A stretch of DNA of 64,000 nucleotides from Ruania alba (GTDB lineage: Bacteria; Actinomycetota; Actinomycetes; Actinomycetales; Beutenbergiaceae). This document shows, one piece after another, positions 35,289-42,394 of the stretch. The position numbers were made by a program, and so were the translations under genes. Location of the stretch: contig NZ_FNTX01000001.1 in NCBI RefSeq assembly GCF_900105765.1, positions 124,001 through 188,000 on the forward strand, read 5' to 3'. Numbering within the stretch: the first letter of the stretch is position 1; each line of letters begins with the position of its first letter. The notes below the pieces were generated by a model. The model worked only from the letters and a program-made list of their open reading frames with translations, was not told the DNA's origin and did no database searches.

Positions 35289-36560
35289 CTAGCTCACCGG
35301 ATCCGGGTAGGCGGTCACGGTCGATCCGACCAGCACGAAGAACGTCGACTCGTCCGCCGTCATCGCCCGCAGCTCCGGGGAGACATCGACATGCCCATGC
35401 GACTGCCCGGACTCCCGGTCGTACCAGGCAAGCGCCAGGGCCTCGGTGCTCAGGTCTGCCGTCATGCCGCCCTGCGGTTCCCCGGTGACCAGCAGGAGGG
35501 AACTGTCAGAAGCCGCGCACGGGCAGACAGCGGCACGAGCGCTCGGCAGCGACTGCGACCACTGAACCGCGCCGCTGATCGCATCGTAGGCACGGAGCTC
35601 GTTCTCGTTCGAGGAACTGTCGTCGGCGGTGTAGACGGTGGACCCGACGGCGGCGACGGGACGCCCCTCGAACTGCATGATCGTGCTGCCACCGACACCG
35701 TCCAGCACGGCGCCGAGGGTGACGACGGCGCCCGGGTACTCGGGCAGGCCGAACCGCTCCAGGGAGAGCCAGACAGGGGTCTGTGGCCCGGCCGCATTCG
35801 CGACGTCGAGATCGTCCACGTCCATCACCAGGAGCATCCCGCCCGGGGAAGGGAAGGCCATCGTCGCCGGATCTCCGGTCTCCAGGTTCACGCTGGTCAG
35901 CGACCAGGAGCGCGCGGATGCGCTCCGGGACGCCGACGCATCCGCCACCACGATCCCGTCCCGCGCGGCCACGGCCTGCCACCTGTTGGTGCCGAAGCCC
36001 TCGCTGGTGTGTTCCCAGAGCGGGTCGCCCTCGGCCTCGACCCGGCGGAGCCATCGGCCGTCGTCGCTCTGCCCGCCCAGCACCAGACCGGTGTCGGTCG
36101 CCGCAGCCACCTGCGCACCCGGGATCGTCATCGACTGAGCGGAACCGTCTGCCTCGACGGTCGTCACGGTTGCCTCTGGACCCTGGCCGTGCACGCAGAT
36201 GAGAGCCAGCCGGTCCTCGGTGCAGGTGGGATCACGCATCGGCAGGGCCCACTCCTCGGTCCCGTCCGCAGGGTCGAGGGCGACCAGCGCATCGGCCGTG
36301 GTCGCCATGACCACACCGTCCACGGCCCACACCCCGGGTGTCGATCCCGTCTCCAGGTCGATCGTCCACGCAGTTGCGGGAGCCGTCTCGCCCCGTGGTG
36401 AGGACACCACTCCGGCCATCACCAGCATCACGGCCACCGTGACCCACGGCCCAGGGGAGCGGAGCCACCTGCGCATGCCCCGCCGTCGGGCGCCCACAAC
36501 GGGCCGGTCCACTCCGCTGCCACCCTCCAGCGCGAACTCCACGACCTGCCCTGTCCCCAT
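35289..36560 (-). CDS. PQQ-like beta-propeller membrane protein 6 of 6 (type A)
   Basis: 423 residues from ATG 36560 (GTG 36563 is the in-frame alternative). Tail VEFALEGG, two RR(R) clusters, helix PGPWVTVAVMLVMAGVV, then repeats (DALVALDPADGTEEWALPM; DAISGAVQWSQSL). C-x8-C (CTEDRLALIC) and CPC (AAVCPCAASD) present. First gene of the array in transcription order; a hairpin at 36596-36621 separates it from the isomerase-like gene upstream, so the array probably has its own promoter. Confidence 0.78.
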   Translation of the reverse strand: MGTGQVVEFALEGGSGVDRPVVGARRRGMRRWLRSPGPWVTVAVMLVMAGVVSSPRGETAPATAWTIDLETGSTPGVWAVDGVVMATTADALVALDPADGTEEWALPMRDPTCTEDRLALICVHGQGPEATVTTVEADGSAQSMTIPGAQVAAATDTGLVLGGQSDDGRWLRRVEAEGDPLWEHTSEGFGTNRWQAVAARDGIVVADASASRSASARSWSLTSVNLETGDPATMAFPSPGGMLLVMDVDDLDVANAAGPQTPVWLSLERFGLPEYPGAVVTLGAVLDGVGGSTIMQFEGRPVAAVGSTVYTADDSSSNENELRAYDAISGAVQWSQSLPSARAAVCPCAASDSSLLLVTGEPQGGMTADLSTEALALAWYDRESGQSHGHVDVSPELRAMTADESTFFVLVGSTVTAYPDPVS

Positions 36561-36595
36561 CACTCCATCATCACCCCGAAGCGGGTGATCCCCCG

Positions 36596-36621
36596 CCGGT
36601 TCGGTCCACCGGGACCGGAAC
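36596..36621 (-). terminator. Hairpin between isomerase-like gene and the six-gene array
   Basis: Nine base pairs with one bulge (36599-36607 with 36612-36621) around a four-base loop, 28 bases after the isomerase-like stop. A second smaller stem (36570-36576/36583-36589) sits just before the array start. Confidence 0.45.
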
Positions 36622-36648
36622 TGGCGAGGGATCGCCGAGCAGGGTTTG

Positions 36649-37554
36649 TCAGAGGTAGGGCTGGACGAGACGGGAGTAGCGCTCGGCCATGGTGGCCACC
36701 GTCTCAGCGCCGGGGGCGTCCCAGATCTCCTGGTTGAAGATCTCGACCTCTACATCGCCGGCATAGCCGGCCTCGTGCACCCAGCGGGTGATCGTGGGGA
36801 AGTCGATGTAGCCGTCGCCCATGAAGCCGCGGGAGAGCAGCGGGTCGGCCGCCAGCGGCAGAATCCAGTCGCATACCTGGTAGGAGGCGATCCGGCCCTC
36901 GCGGCCGGCGCGGGCGATCTGCTCGCGCAGTGTCGGATCCCACCACACGTGATAGGTGTCCACCACCACGCCCACCTGCTCCGGCGGGAACTCCGCCGCC
37001 AGGTCCAGGCACTGGCCCAGGGTGGAGAGCACCGCGCGGTCGGCGGCGAAGATCGGGTGCAGCGGTTCCAGCACCAGCCGCACCCCGTGCTCGGCCGCGA
37101 ACGGGGCGAGCTCGGCGATCCGATTCGCCACCCGGGTGCGGGCGGCCACGATGTCCTTGTCGCCATCGGGCAGCGCCGGGCCACCGGGAGTGGTGGCTGC
37201 GGGCAGCCCGCCGACCACCATGACCAGCTCGGACGTACCGAGCGTGGCGGCCTCGACGATCGCCACCCGGTTGTCCCCGAGCGCCTCGGACTGACCGGAC
37301 TCGTCGGCAGCGGTGAGGAACCCGCCGCGGCACAGCGAGGAGACTCGCAGGCCCGCGTCTGCCACGATTGTCGCCGCGTTCTCCAGGCCCGCCTCGGCCA
37401 CCCGGTCCCGCCACAGCCCGACGGCGCCCAGCCCGGCCTCGGCGGCCACGTCGACCGCCTCGGCGAGGGTCAGGGCCTTCGTCGTGGCCGTGTTCAGGGA
37501 GAGGCGAGACAGGTCGGTCACGGTTGCTGCGCCGTCGGGGGTTGCGGCGTTCAC
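36649..37554 (-). CDS. Sugar phosphate isomerase/epimerase-like TIM-barrel protein
   Basis: 301-residue AP-endonuclease-2-fold protein, metal-dependent sugar epimerase/isomerase type (IolE/xylose-isomerase-like). Seen: SLNTATTKALTLAEAVDVAA, GLWRDRVAE, RLVLEPLHPIFAADRAV, VGVVVDTYHVWWDP, GDVEVEIFNQEIW with the usual metal-ligand Glu/Asp/His positions. GTG 37554 overlaps the stop of the Gfo/Idh gene by four bases, so the two enzymes are made together, a common pairing for oxidation followed by isomerisation of an unusual sugar or cyclitol. Exact substrate unknown. Confidence 0.88.
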   Translation of the reverse strand: MNAATPDGAATVTDLSRLSLNTATTKALTLAEAVDVAAEAGLGAVGLWRDRVAEAGLENAATIVADAGLRVSSLCRGGFLTAADESGQSEALGDNRVAIVEAATLGTSELVMVVGGLPAATTPGGPALPDGDKDIVAARTRVANRIAELAPFAAEHGVRLVLEPLHPIFAADRAVLSTLGQCLDLAAEFPPEQVGVVVDTYHVWWDPTLREQIARAGREGRIASYQVCDWILPLAADPLLSRGFMGDGYIDFPTITRWVHEAGYAGDVEVEIFNQEIWDAPGAETVATMAERYSRLVQPYL

Positions 37555-38714
37555 AGGGAGATCTGCTCGAGCTCGACGCGCTTGCCCTCCGCGGACGAGG
37601 CAAGCCCGGCCTCGGCCAGCTGCACGCCGCGCGCGGCGGAAAGCAGGTCGTAGCGGTGCTCACGCCCGGCGAGCACGTCGCGCAGGAACTCCTCCCACTG
37701 GGCCTTGAACCCGTTGTCCAGGTCGCCGTTAGCGGGCACTTCCATCCACTGGTCGCGGAAGGACTCGGTGACCGGTAGGTCCGGGTTCCAGACGGGCTTG
37801 GGCGTGTGGGCGCGCTGCTGGGCGACGCACTTGTTCAGGCCCGCGACGGCGGAACCGTGGGTGCCGTCCACCTGGAACTCGACGAGCTCGTCGCGGTAGA
37901 CGCGTACCGCCCAGGAGGAGTTGATCTGGGCGACGATATCCTCCCCACCCGGGCCGGCGATCTCGAAGATGCCGTAGGCGGCGTCGTCGGCGGTGGCGGC
38001 GTACTCGGCGCCCTTCTCGTCCCAGCGGGTGGGGATGTGGGTGATGGTCTTCGCGGTGACCGACTTGACCGAGCCGAGGATGCCCTCGAGCACGTAGTTC
38101 CAGTGGCAGAACATGTCGGTGGTCATGCCGCCGCCGTCCTCGGAGCGGTAGTTCCAGCTCGGGCGCTGCGCGGCCTGGTGCTCGCCCTCGAACACCCAGT
38201 AGCCGAACTCCCCGCGCAGGGAGAGGATGCGGCCGAAGAAGCCCTCGTCCACCAGACGGCGGAGCTTGACCAGGCCTGGCAGGTACAGCTTGTCGTGGAC
38301 GACTCCGGCGGTGACGCCGGTCTCGGCGCGCAGGCGTGCCAGCTCGATGGCCTCGTCCAGGGTCTCGGCGGTCGGCTTCTCGGTGAAGATGTGCTTGCCG
38401 GCCTTCATCGCCTTGGTCAGGGTGGCCGGACGCAGGCTGGTCATCGAGGCGTCGAAGACGATGTCGGTGCGCTCGTCGGTGACGATGGCGTCCAGGTCGG
38501 TGGTGTACTCGGCGATGTTGTGCTCGGCGGCGATCTCGGCGAGGGCGTTCTCACGGCGGCCGACCAGGATCGGCTCGACCTGGACCTTGGTGCCGTCGGC
38601 GAGCGTGATCCCGCCCTGGTCGCGGATCGGCAGGATCGACCGGAGCAGGTGCTGGCGATAGCCCATCCGGCCGGTGATGCCGTTCATCGCGATGCGCAGG
38701 GTGCGGGTGCTCAT
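37551..38714 (-). CDS. Gfo/Idh/MocA-family oxidoreductase
   Basis: 387-residue NAD(P)-dependent dehydrogenase. Rossmann start TLRIAMNGITGRMGYRQHL, EKP motif (HIFTEKPTAETLDEA), catalytic-region HDKLYLPGLVKLRRL and GGGMTTDMFCHWNYVLEG. ATG 38714 has AGGAG six bases upstream. First gene of a two-gene operon with the TIM-barrel protein, behind a LacI-boxed promoter. Different subfamily from the 12544 enzyme (no close similarity beyond the fold). Confidence 0.9.
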   Translation of the reverse strand: MSTRTLRIAMNGITGRMGYRQHLLRSILPIRDQGGITLADGTKVQVEPILVGRRENALAEIAAEHNIAEYTTDLDAIVTDERTDIVFDASMTSLRPATLTKAMKAGKHIFTEKPTAETLDEAIELARLRAETGVTAGVVHDKLYLPGLVKLRRLVDEGFFGRILSLRGEFGYWVFEGEHQAAQRPSWNYRSEDGGGMTTDMFCHWNYVLEGILGSVKSVTAKTITHIPTRWDEKGAEYAATADDAAYGIFEIAGPGGEDIVAQINSSWAVRVYRDELVEFQVDGTHGSAVAGLNKCVAQQRAHTPKPVWNPDLPVTESFRDQWMEVPANGDLDNGFKAQWEEFLRDVLAGREHRYDLLSAARGVQLAEAGLASSAEGKRVELEQISL

Positions 38715-38774
38715 GGGTGCTCCTGAAGGATCGGGGTGCGGGGCTGCGGTCTTGGCATGGGTCGAAACCCAAGC

Positions 38775-38819
38775 GGAATGCGCTTTCCGAAGCATACGGG
38801 TGGCTGGCGGAGCGGTCAA
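38775..38819 (-). promoter_or_regulatory. Promoter with AGCGC-type LacI box for the Gfo/Idh operon
   Basis: Minus strand: -35 TTGACC (38819-38814), 17-bp spacer, -10 TATGCT (38796-38791), then GGAAAGCGCATTCC (38788-38775) at the start site. The operator differs by only a few bases from those at 16587 and 42289. Confidence 0.8.
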
Positions 38820-38833
38820 CCCGTTTCGCTCCC

Positions 38834-38892
38834 TGTGTGGGGTGCATTGGCGTCGTGACTGCGGTGACGGCGACGGCAATGCACCCCACACA
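38834..38892. repeat. 16-bp inverted repeat, left of the AbiEi/DUF559-type gene
   Basis: Perfect arms TGTGTGGGGTGCATTG (38834-38849) and CAATGCACCCCACACA (38877-38892), 27-base centre. Shares GGGGTGCA-N3-GCGTCGTGA with the repeat at 39897. Confidence 0.85.
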
Positions 38893-38980
38893 AGGAGCCT
38901 GGTGCTGTGGATGGCCACGTTGTCCACAGAGTGCTCCCGTGGCCCGGTGCGATCCCGGTCCGCCCCGATCTACTGATCGC

Positions 38981-39900
38981 ATGCAACTCACTCCCGGCGA
39001 ACGGTCGATCCTGGTGCAGGCACGGCGCCAAGGCGGACTGTTGGGCGTGGACCAGTGCTACGAGGAGGGTTTCACCGAGGGACGGGTGCGATCGCTGGTC
39101 AAGCACCGGGTCTGGAGTCGGGCGGCACGCGGCGTGGTCGACACGGGCGTGGTGCGGCCGATCCGTCCGCTCGACGCGGGTCGGGAGCGCACCGCATGGC
39201 TCGGCCTGCTCAGTGGTGGGCCGACCGCCGTGAGCGTGGGTCTGTGTGCTCTTGCTCTGCACGGCATCGAAGGACTGCCCGTTGAACTGGTCCCCGAGGT
39301 GGTCCTGCCCGGCGGCCGGAACAATCGGGGATCGAACATTCGGATCCGGAGGTATCGGCGCGCGTTCGGCACGATCCGGATCGAGGGGAGGGCCGTGGCG
39401 GACATGCCATACGCACTGGCCCAGGCGCTTCCCGCCGGGGACCGTGTGCGCGGGGTCAGTCTCATTGACTCCGCGCTCCACCTTCGCCGGCTGACTCCTC
39501 CCGGGCTGGAGATTGTGGCGGATCAGTTGCGGGAACGTCGTGGAGGGCGTCGGTGCCTGCGGTGGCTGGATCTGGCGGATGCCCGTGCCGAGTCGGCGCT
39601 CGAGTCGCGGGCACGCATGCTTGCCGCCGATGAAGGGCTCCCCGCTACGGATCTCCAGGTGGTGATCCGCGATGCGTGCGGCCAGTTCATTGCCCGTGGG
39701 GATCTCGGTTGGCGCAGGAAGGACGGCACGTGGGTCCTGGCCGAGATCGGCGGCCGCGGGGTCCACTCCGCGCCCACGGCGACCGACGGCGGCAGAATGC
39801 GCTGATGCTCACTGGCGGCTGCGTCGTTCTGCGATTCACCCATCGCGACCTCGATGACGGCACCTTCCTGGGGACTCTCGGCCGGGCTCTCGCTGGATGA
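38981..39900 (+). pseudogene. AbiEi-type / DUF559 endonuclease-like gene with C-terminal frameshift
   Basis: From ATG 38981 the first frame runs to a stop at 39803-39805 (274 codons). The N-terminal third resembles the AbiEi antitoxin winged helix (RRQGGLLGVDQCYEEGFTEG, VRSLVKHRVWSRAARGVVDT). The C-terminus begins a DUF559/Vsr-like nuclease core (FIARGDLGWRRKDG, WVLAEIGGRGVH). The expected rest of that core, GDRRRQNALM and RFTHRDLDDGTFLG, is found in another frame ending at 39900, so an indel between about 39765 and 39790 splits the domain. The usual E-x-D-G is E-I-G-G, losing an acidic residue. Probably inactive. It is bracketed by related inverted repeats; the right one begins inside the second stop. 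Confidence 0.72.
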
Positions 39901-39955
39901 GGGGTGCACAAGCGTCGTGAATCAGGGATCCGACGACGCCGAACGCACCCCTCAT
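39897..39955. repeat. Nested inverted repeat, right of the AbiEi/DUF559-type gene
   Basis: Outer arms ATGAGGGGTGC (39897-39907) and GCACCCCTCAT (39945-39955); inner arms GCGTCGT (39912-39918) and ACGACGC (39933-39939). Same grammar as the repeats at 38834 and 3889-4019. Confidence 0.85.
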
Positions 39956-40045
39956 TGGTGCGGTGGTTGCGTTGAATGTGCAGACACCGGGGCCTCTCAC
40001 GGTGCATGCTGAGCGCATCACATCCCCCATGAACGGAGTACGTCG

Positions 40046-40273
40046 ATGGCCGACTTCCTGGACAACCTGAAGAACAAGGCAACTGAAACCTTGGGCGAGG
40101 CGCGTGAGCGTGCGTCGGGCCTTGCTGAGCAGGCGGGTGATGCGTTCGAGGGGGCCAAGGACAAGGCCAGCGACCTCGTCGAGGATGTGAAGGAGAAGGC
40201 CGGCGACGCCTTCGACGGCAACTCGACAGACACCGGCGATGCTCCGTCAGCGGGCCGGCAGGACGACGCCTGA
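40046..40273 (+). CDS. Small hydrophilic LEA/CsbD-like protein
   Basis: 75 residues, almost entirely charged amphipathic helix with repeated Lys/Ala/Glu/Asp units (DNLKNKATETLGEARERAS, DKASDLVEDVKEKAGDAF) and a disordered C-terminus. Composition is that of LEA-type or CsbD-like stress proteins; similar short proteins are sometimes labelled Rv0909/MT0933 antitoxins. No toxin partner is adjacent. ATG 40046 has GGAG seven bases upstream. Confidence 0.7.
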   Translation: MADFLDNLKNKATETLGEARERASGLAEQAGDAFEGAKDKASDLVEDVKEKAGDAFDGNSTDTGDAPSAGRQDDA

Positions 40274-40360
40274 GGGCACCAGAGCCTTGCTCTGATGGCG
40301 AACGGGGCCCGACGCGCCTAGAGTTCCTGCACCGAGAACAGGAGAGAGGAACTCGCAACG

Positions 40361-41191
40361 ATGCGTACTCGACCTTTGGCCGCCGGAGTGATCGGGCTGG
40401 CCGTGATCGCTGCCACCGCAGCACCCGCTTCAGCTATCAGATACGGCGACGCCGACGCGGGTGACCACCCGAACGTCGGGCTGATGATCGCCTACACCGA
40501 AGATGATGCCGGCGTGCTGCAGCCACTGTGGCGCTGCTCCGGAACGATGATGGACGCCGACACCTATCTCACCGCCGGGCACTGCACCTTCGGTGCGGAC
40601 GCCGTCGCGATCTGGTTCGATGACGACCTCCAGGGCGAGGAACGCCCGGACATCGTCGACCTGGATGCTGCGGACGCCACCGGGACCCCGCACTCCCATC
40701 CGGAGTACGACGACGCGCAGTTCTTCCTGCACGATGTGGGCGTGGTCGAGCTCGATGAGCCCGTCGCCTTCGATTCCTACGGCCAACTTCCCGAGCAGGG
40801 CTACTGGGACGACCAGCTCGCGATGCAGAAGCAGCACCGGGACTCCTTCGACGTGGTCGGCTACGGCCTCCAGCGCAGCCTCCCGGATCAGGGCGGTGCG
40901 ACCGAACTCACCGAGGCCGAGTGGATCAAACTGCGGGCCACCGTCGACCTCATCCGGGACGACCGGATGTTCGGTCAGCAGGGCGCGGGCAACTCCGTGA
41001 CCCTCACCAATAACGCCAATACCGGTGGCACCTGCTCCGGCGACTCCGGCGGGCCGACGTTCATCGCCGACACCGACGTCGTCGTGGGTGTGACCTCCTA
41101 CGGGGTGAACGCCACCTGCACCGGGATCGGCGGCGCCTACCGGATCGACCAGCCGGACGACCTGGAGTGGCTGAGCCAGTTCATCGATTGA
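40361..41191 (+). CDS. Secreted trypsin-like serine protease
   Basis: 276 residues with a Sec signal peptide (MRTRPLAAGVIGLAVIAAT, cleavage after APASA). Chymotrypsin-fold catalytic triad: His74 in LTAGHC, Asp125 in HDVGVVELD, Ser229 in CSGDSGGPTF. Cysteines flank the histidine (RCSG/GHC) as in S1 proteases. Separate transcription unit with a TAGAGT -10-like box at 40319 and GAGAGGA before the ATG. No inhibitor or dedicated target gene nearby. A convergent hairpin follows. Confidence 0.92.
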   Translation: MRTRPLAAGVIGLAVIAATAAPASAIRYGDADAGDHPNVGLMIAYTEDDAGVLQPLWRCSGTMMDADTYLTAGHCTFGADAVAIWFDDDLQGEERPDIVDLDAADATGTPHSHPEYDDAQFFLHDVGVVELDEPVAFDSYGQLPEQGYWDDQLAMQKQHRDSFDVVGYGLQRSLPDQGGATELTEAEWIKLRATVDLIRDDRMFGQQGAGNSVTLTNNANTGGTCSGDSGGPTFIADTDVVVGVTSYGVNATCTGIGGAYRIDQPDDLEWLSQFID

Positions 41192-41203
41192 TCCGCGTGC
41201 GCT

Positions 41204-41236
41204 CGGCGGGCGGTGCCATGACGGTGGCGCCCGCCG
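41204..41236. terminator. Hairpin between convergent protease and LacI genes
   Basis: Arms CGGCGGGCG (41204-41212) and CGCCCGCCG (41228-41236), 15-base loop; lies between two converging stops, so may serve both directions. No T-tract. Confidence 0.6.
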
Positions 41237-41245
41237 GGCGCAGCG

Positions 41246-42280
41246 TCAGACTGGCGGCGTGGAGTCGCGCAGCACGACCTCTGTGCCCAGCCGTTCCAGT
41301 ACCGGTTCACCAGGAGCGGCGGAGAGCGCCATCGCGGTGGCGCTGCGCCCGGCCTCGAGGAGTGGGACTGCCACGGTGGACAATCCTGGTGTCACGTCCC
41401 GCAGGGTGACGATGTCGTCGAACCCAGCGATGCCGACATCCACGCCCACGCGGAGCCCGGCGTCCCGGGTCGCTGCCATCGCACCCATGGCCATCACGTC
41501 GTTGACGGCGAACACTGCCACGCGGCTCGCCGCACCTTCCGGTCTGGTTCGGTCGAGCAGTTCGGACATCGCCTGATACCCGCCGTCGCGGGTGAAGGTC
41601 GACTCCACCACGCGTTCGGTGGGCACGGTGACGCCCAACTCGGTGAGCGCCGTCAGGAACCCGTCGCTGCGTTCCCGTGCGGTCAGGTGCGCGCGGGGGC
41701 CGGAGAGGACGGCGAAGTCGCGGTAGCCGATGCCGTGCAGGGCCGTGGCGAGCTCGGCGGCACCACCGGAGTTGTCGATCACCACGGTGGGGACATCCAG
41801 GATCGGCTGCCCGATCTGTGCCACGGTGCCGCCACGGCCCCGGTACACCGAGAGTGCCTCGCGCAGCCGGGAGTTCACGGCCTCGTCGTCCTGGCGTCCA
41901 CCGGCGATCACGATCGCTCGCGCGCGCTGGCTCTGCAGCACGTCCACGAAAGCGAGCTCCTTCGCCGGCTGGTGGCCGGTGCTGGCCAAGGTCACCATCA
42001 ACCCTTCAGCCTCCGCCGCGGCCGTCACGCCGGCGGCGATCGAGGAGAAGTAGGGATCGGCGATGTCGTGCACGATCAGCCCGAGCGTGGACGTGCGTCC
42101 GCGTGCCATCGCCTGGGCGTTGGCATCGGGGGAGTAGCCCAGGCGAGCGGCCGCAGCGAGTACCCGCTCGTGCAGCTCGGGGCGGACGGTGCGGTTGGCG
42201 CTGCCATTGATCGCACGGGACGCCGTCGCCAAGGAGACGCCCGCTTCGCGGGCCACGTCACTGAGGGTCACGGAGGGCAT
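41246..42280 (-). CDS. LacI-family transcriptional regulator (A)
   Basis: 344 residues. N-terminal LacI helix-turn-helix and hinge (VTLSDVAREAGVSLATASRA, RPELHERVLAAAARLGYSPD), then a sugar-sensing domain (LGLIVHDIADPYFSSIAAGV, VFAVNDVMAMGAMAA, VGIAGFDDIVTLRDVTPGLS). ATG 42280 gives the canonical N-terminus. A box of the form GGTAAGCGCTCTCA lies nine bases upstream, which fits autoregulation and links it to the similar boxes at 16587 and 38775 (inference). Follows the heparinase-like gene on the same strand, 114 bases away. Confidence 0.9.
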   Translation of the reverse strand: MPSVTLSDVAREAGVSLATASRAINGSANRTVRPELHERVLAAAARLGYSPDANAQAMARGRTSTLGLIVHDIADPYFSSIAAGVTAAAEAEGLMVTLASTGHQPAKELAFVDVLQSQRARAIVIAGGRQDDEAVNSRLREALSVYRGRGGTVAQIGQPILDVPTVVIDNSGGAAELATALHGIGYRDFAVLSGPRAHLTARERSDGFLTALTELGVTVPTERVVESTFTRDGGYQAMSELLDRTRPEGAASRVAVFAVNDVMAMGAMAATRDAGLRVGVDVGIAGFDDIVTLRDVTPGLSTVAVPLLEAGRSATAMALSAAPGEPVLERLGTEVVLRDSTPPV

Positions 42281-42288
42281 GCGCTCAT

Positions 42289-42302
42289 GGTAAGCGCTCT
42301 CA
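42289..42302 (-). promoter_or_regulatory. AGCGCT-type LacI box before regulator A
   Basis: GGTAAGCGCTCTCA; left half matches the GGnAAGCGCT core of the 16587 and 38775 boxes, right half is degenerate. Position directly upstream of the start suggests autorepression. Confidence 0.55.
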
Positions 42303-42394
42303 GGATGCTCGCGGAGGCGAGTATGTGTGGGGCACCCGCCCCGAAGTCGTCGGAGCGGGCGACCCATGTGGCTCGTGACAGACGCCCCCGGGTA

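Noticed and set aside
40279-40294. Small hairpin CAGAGC-CTT-GCTCTG as terminator of the LEA/CsbD-like gene
   Set aside because: Only six base pairs and no T-tract; too weak to list as a feature.
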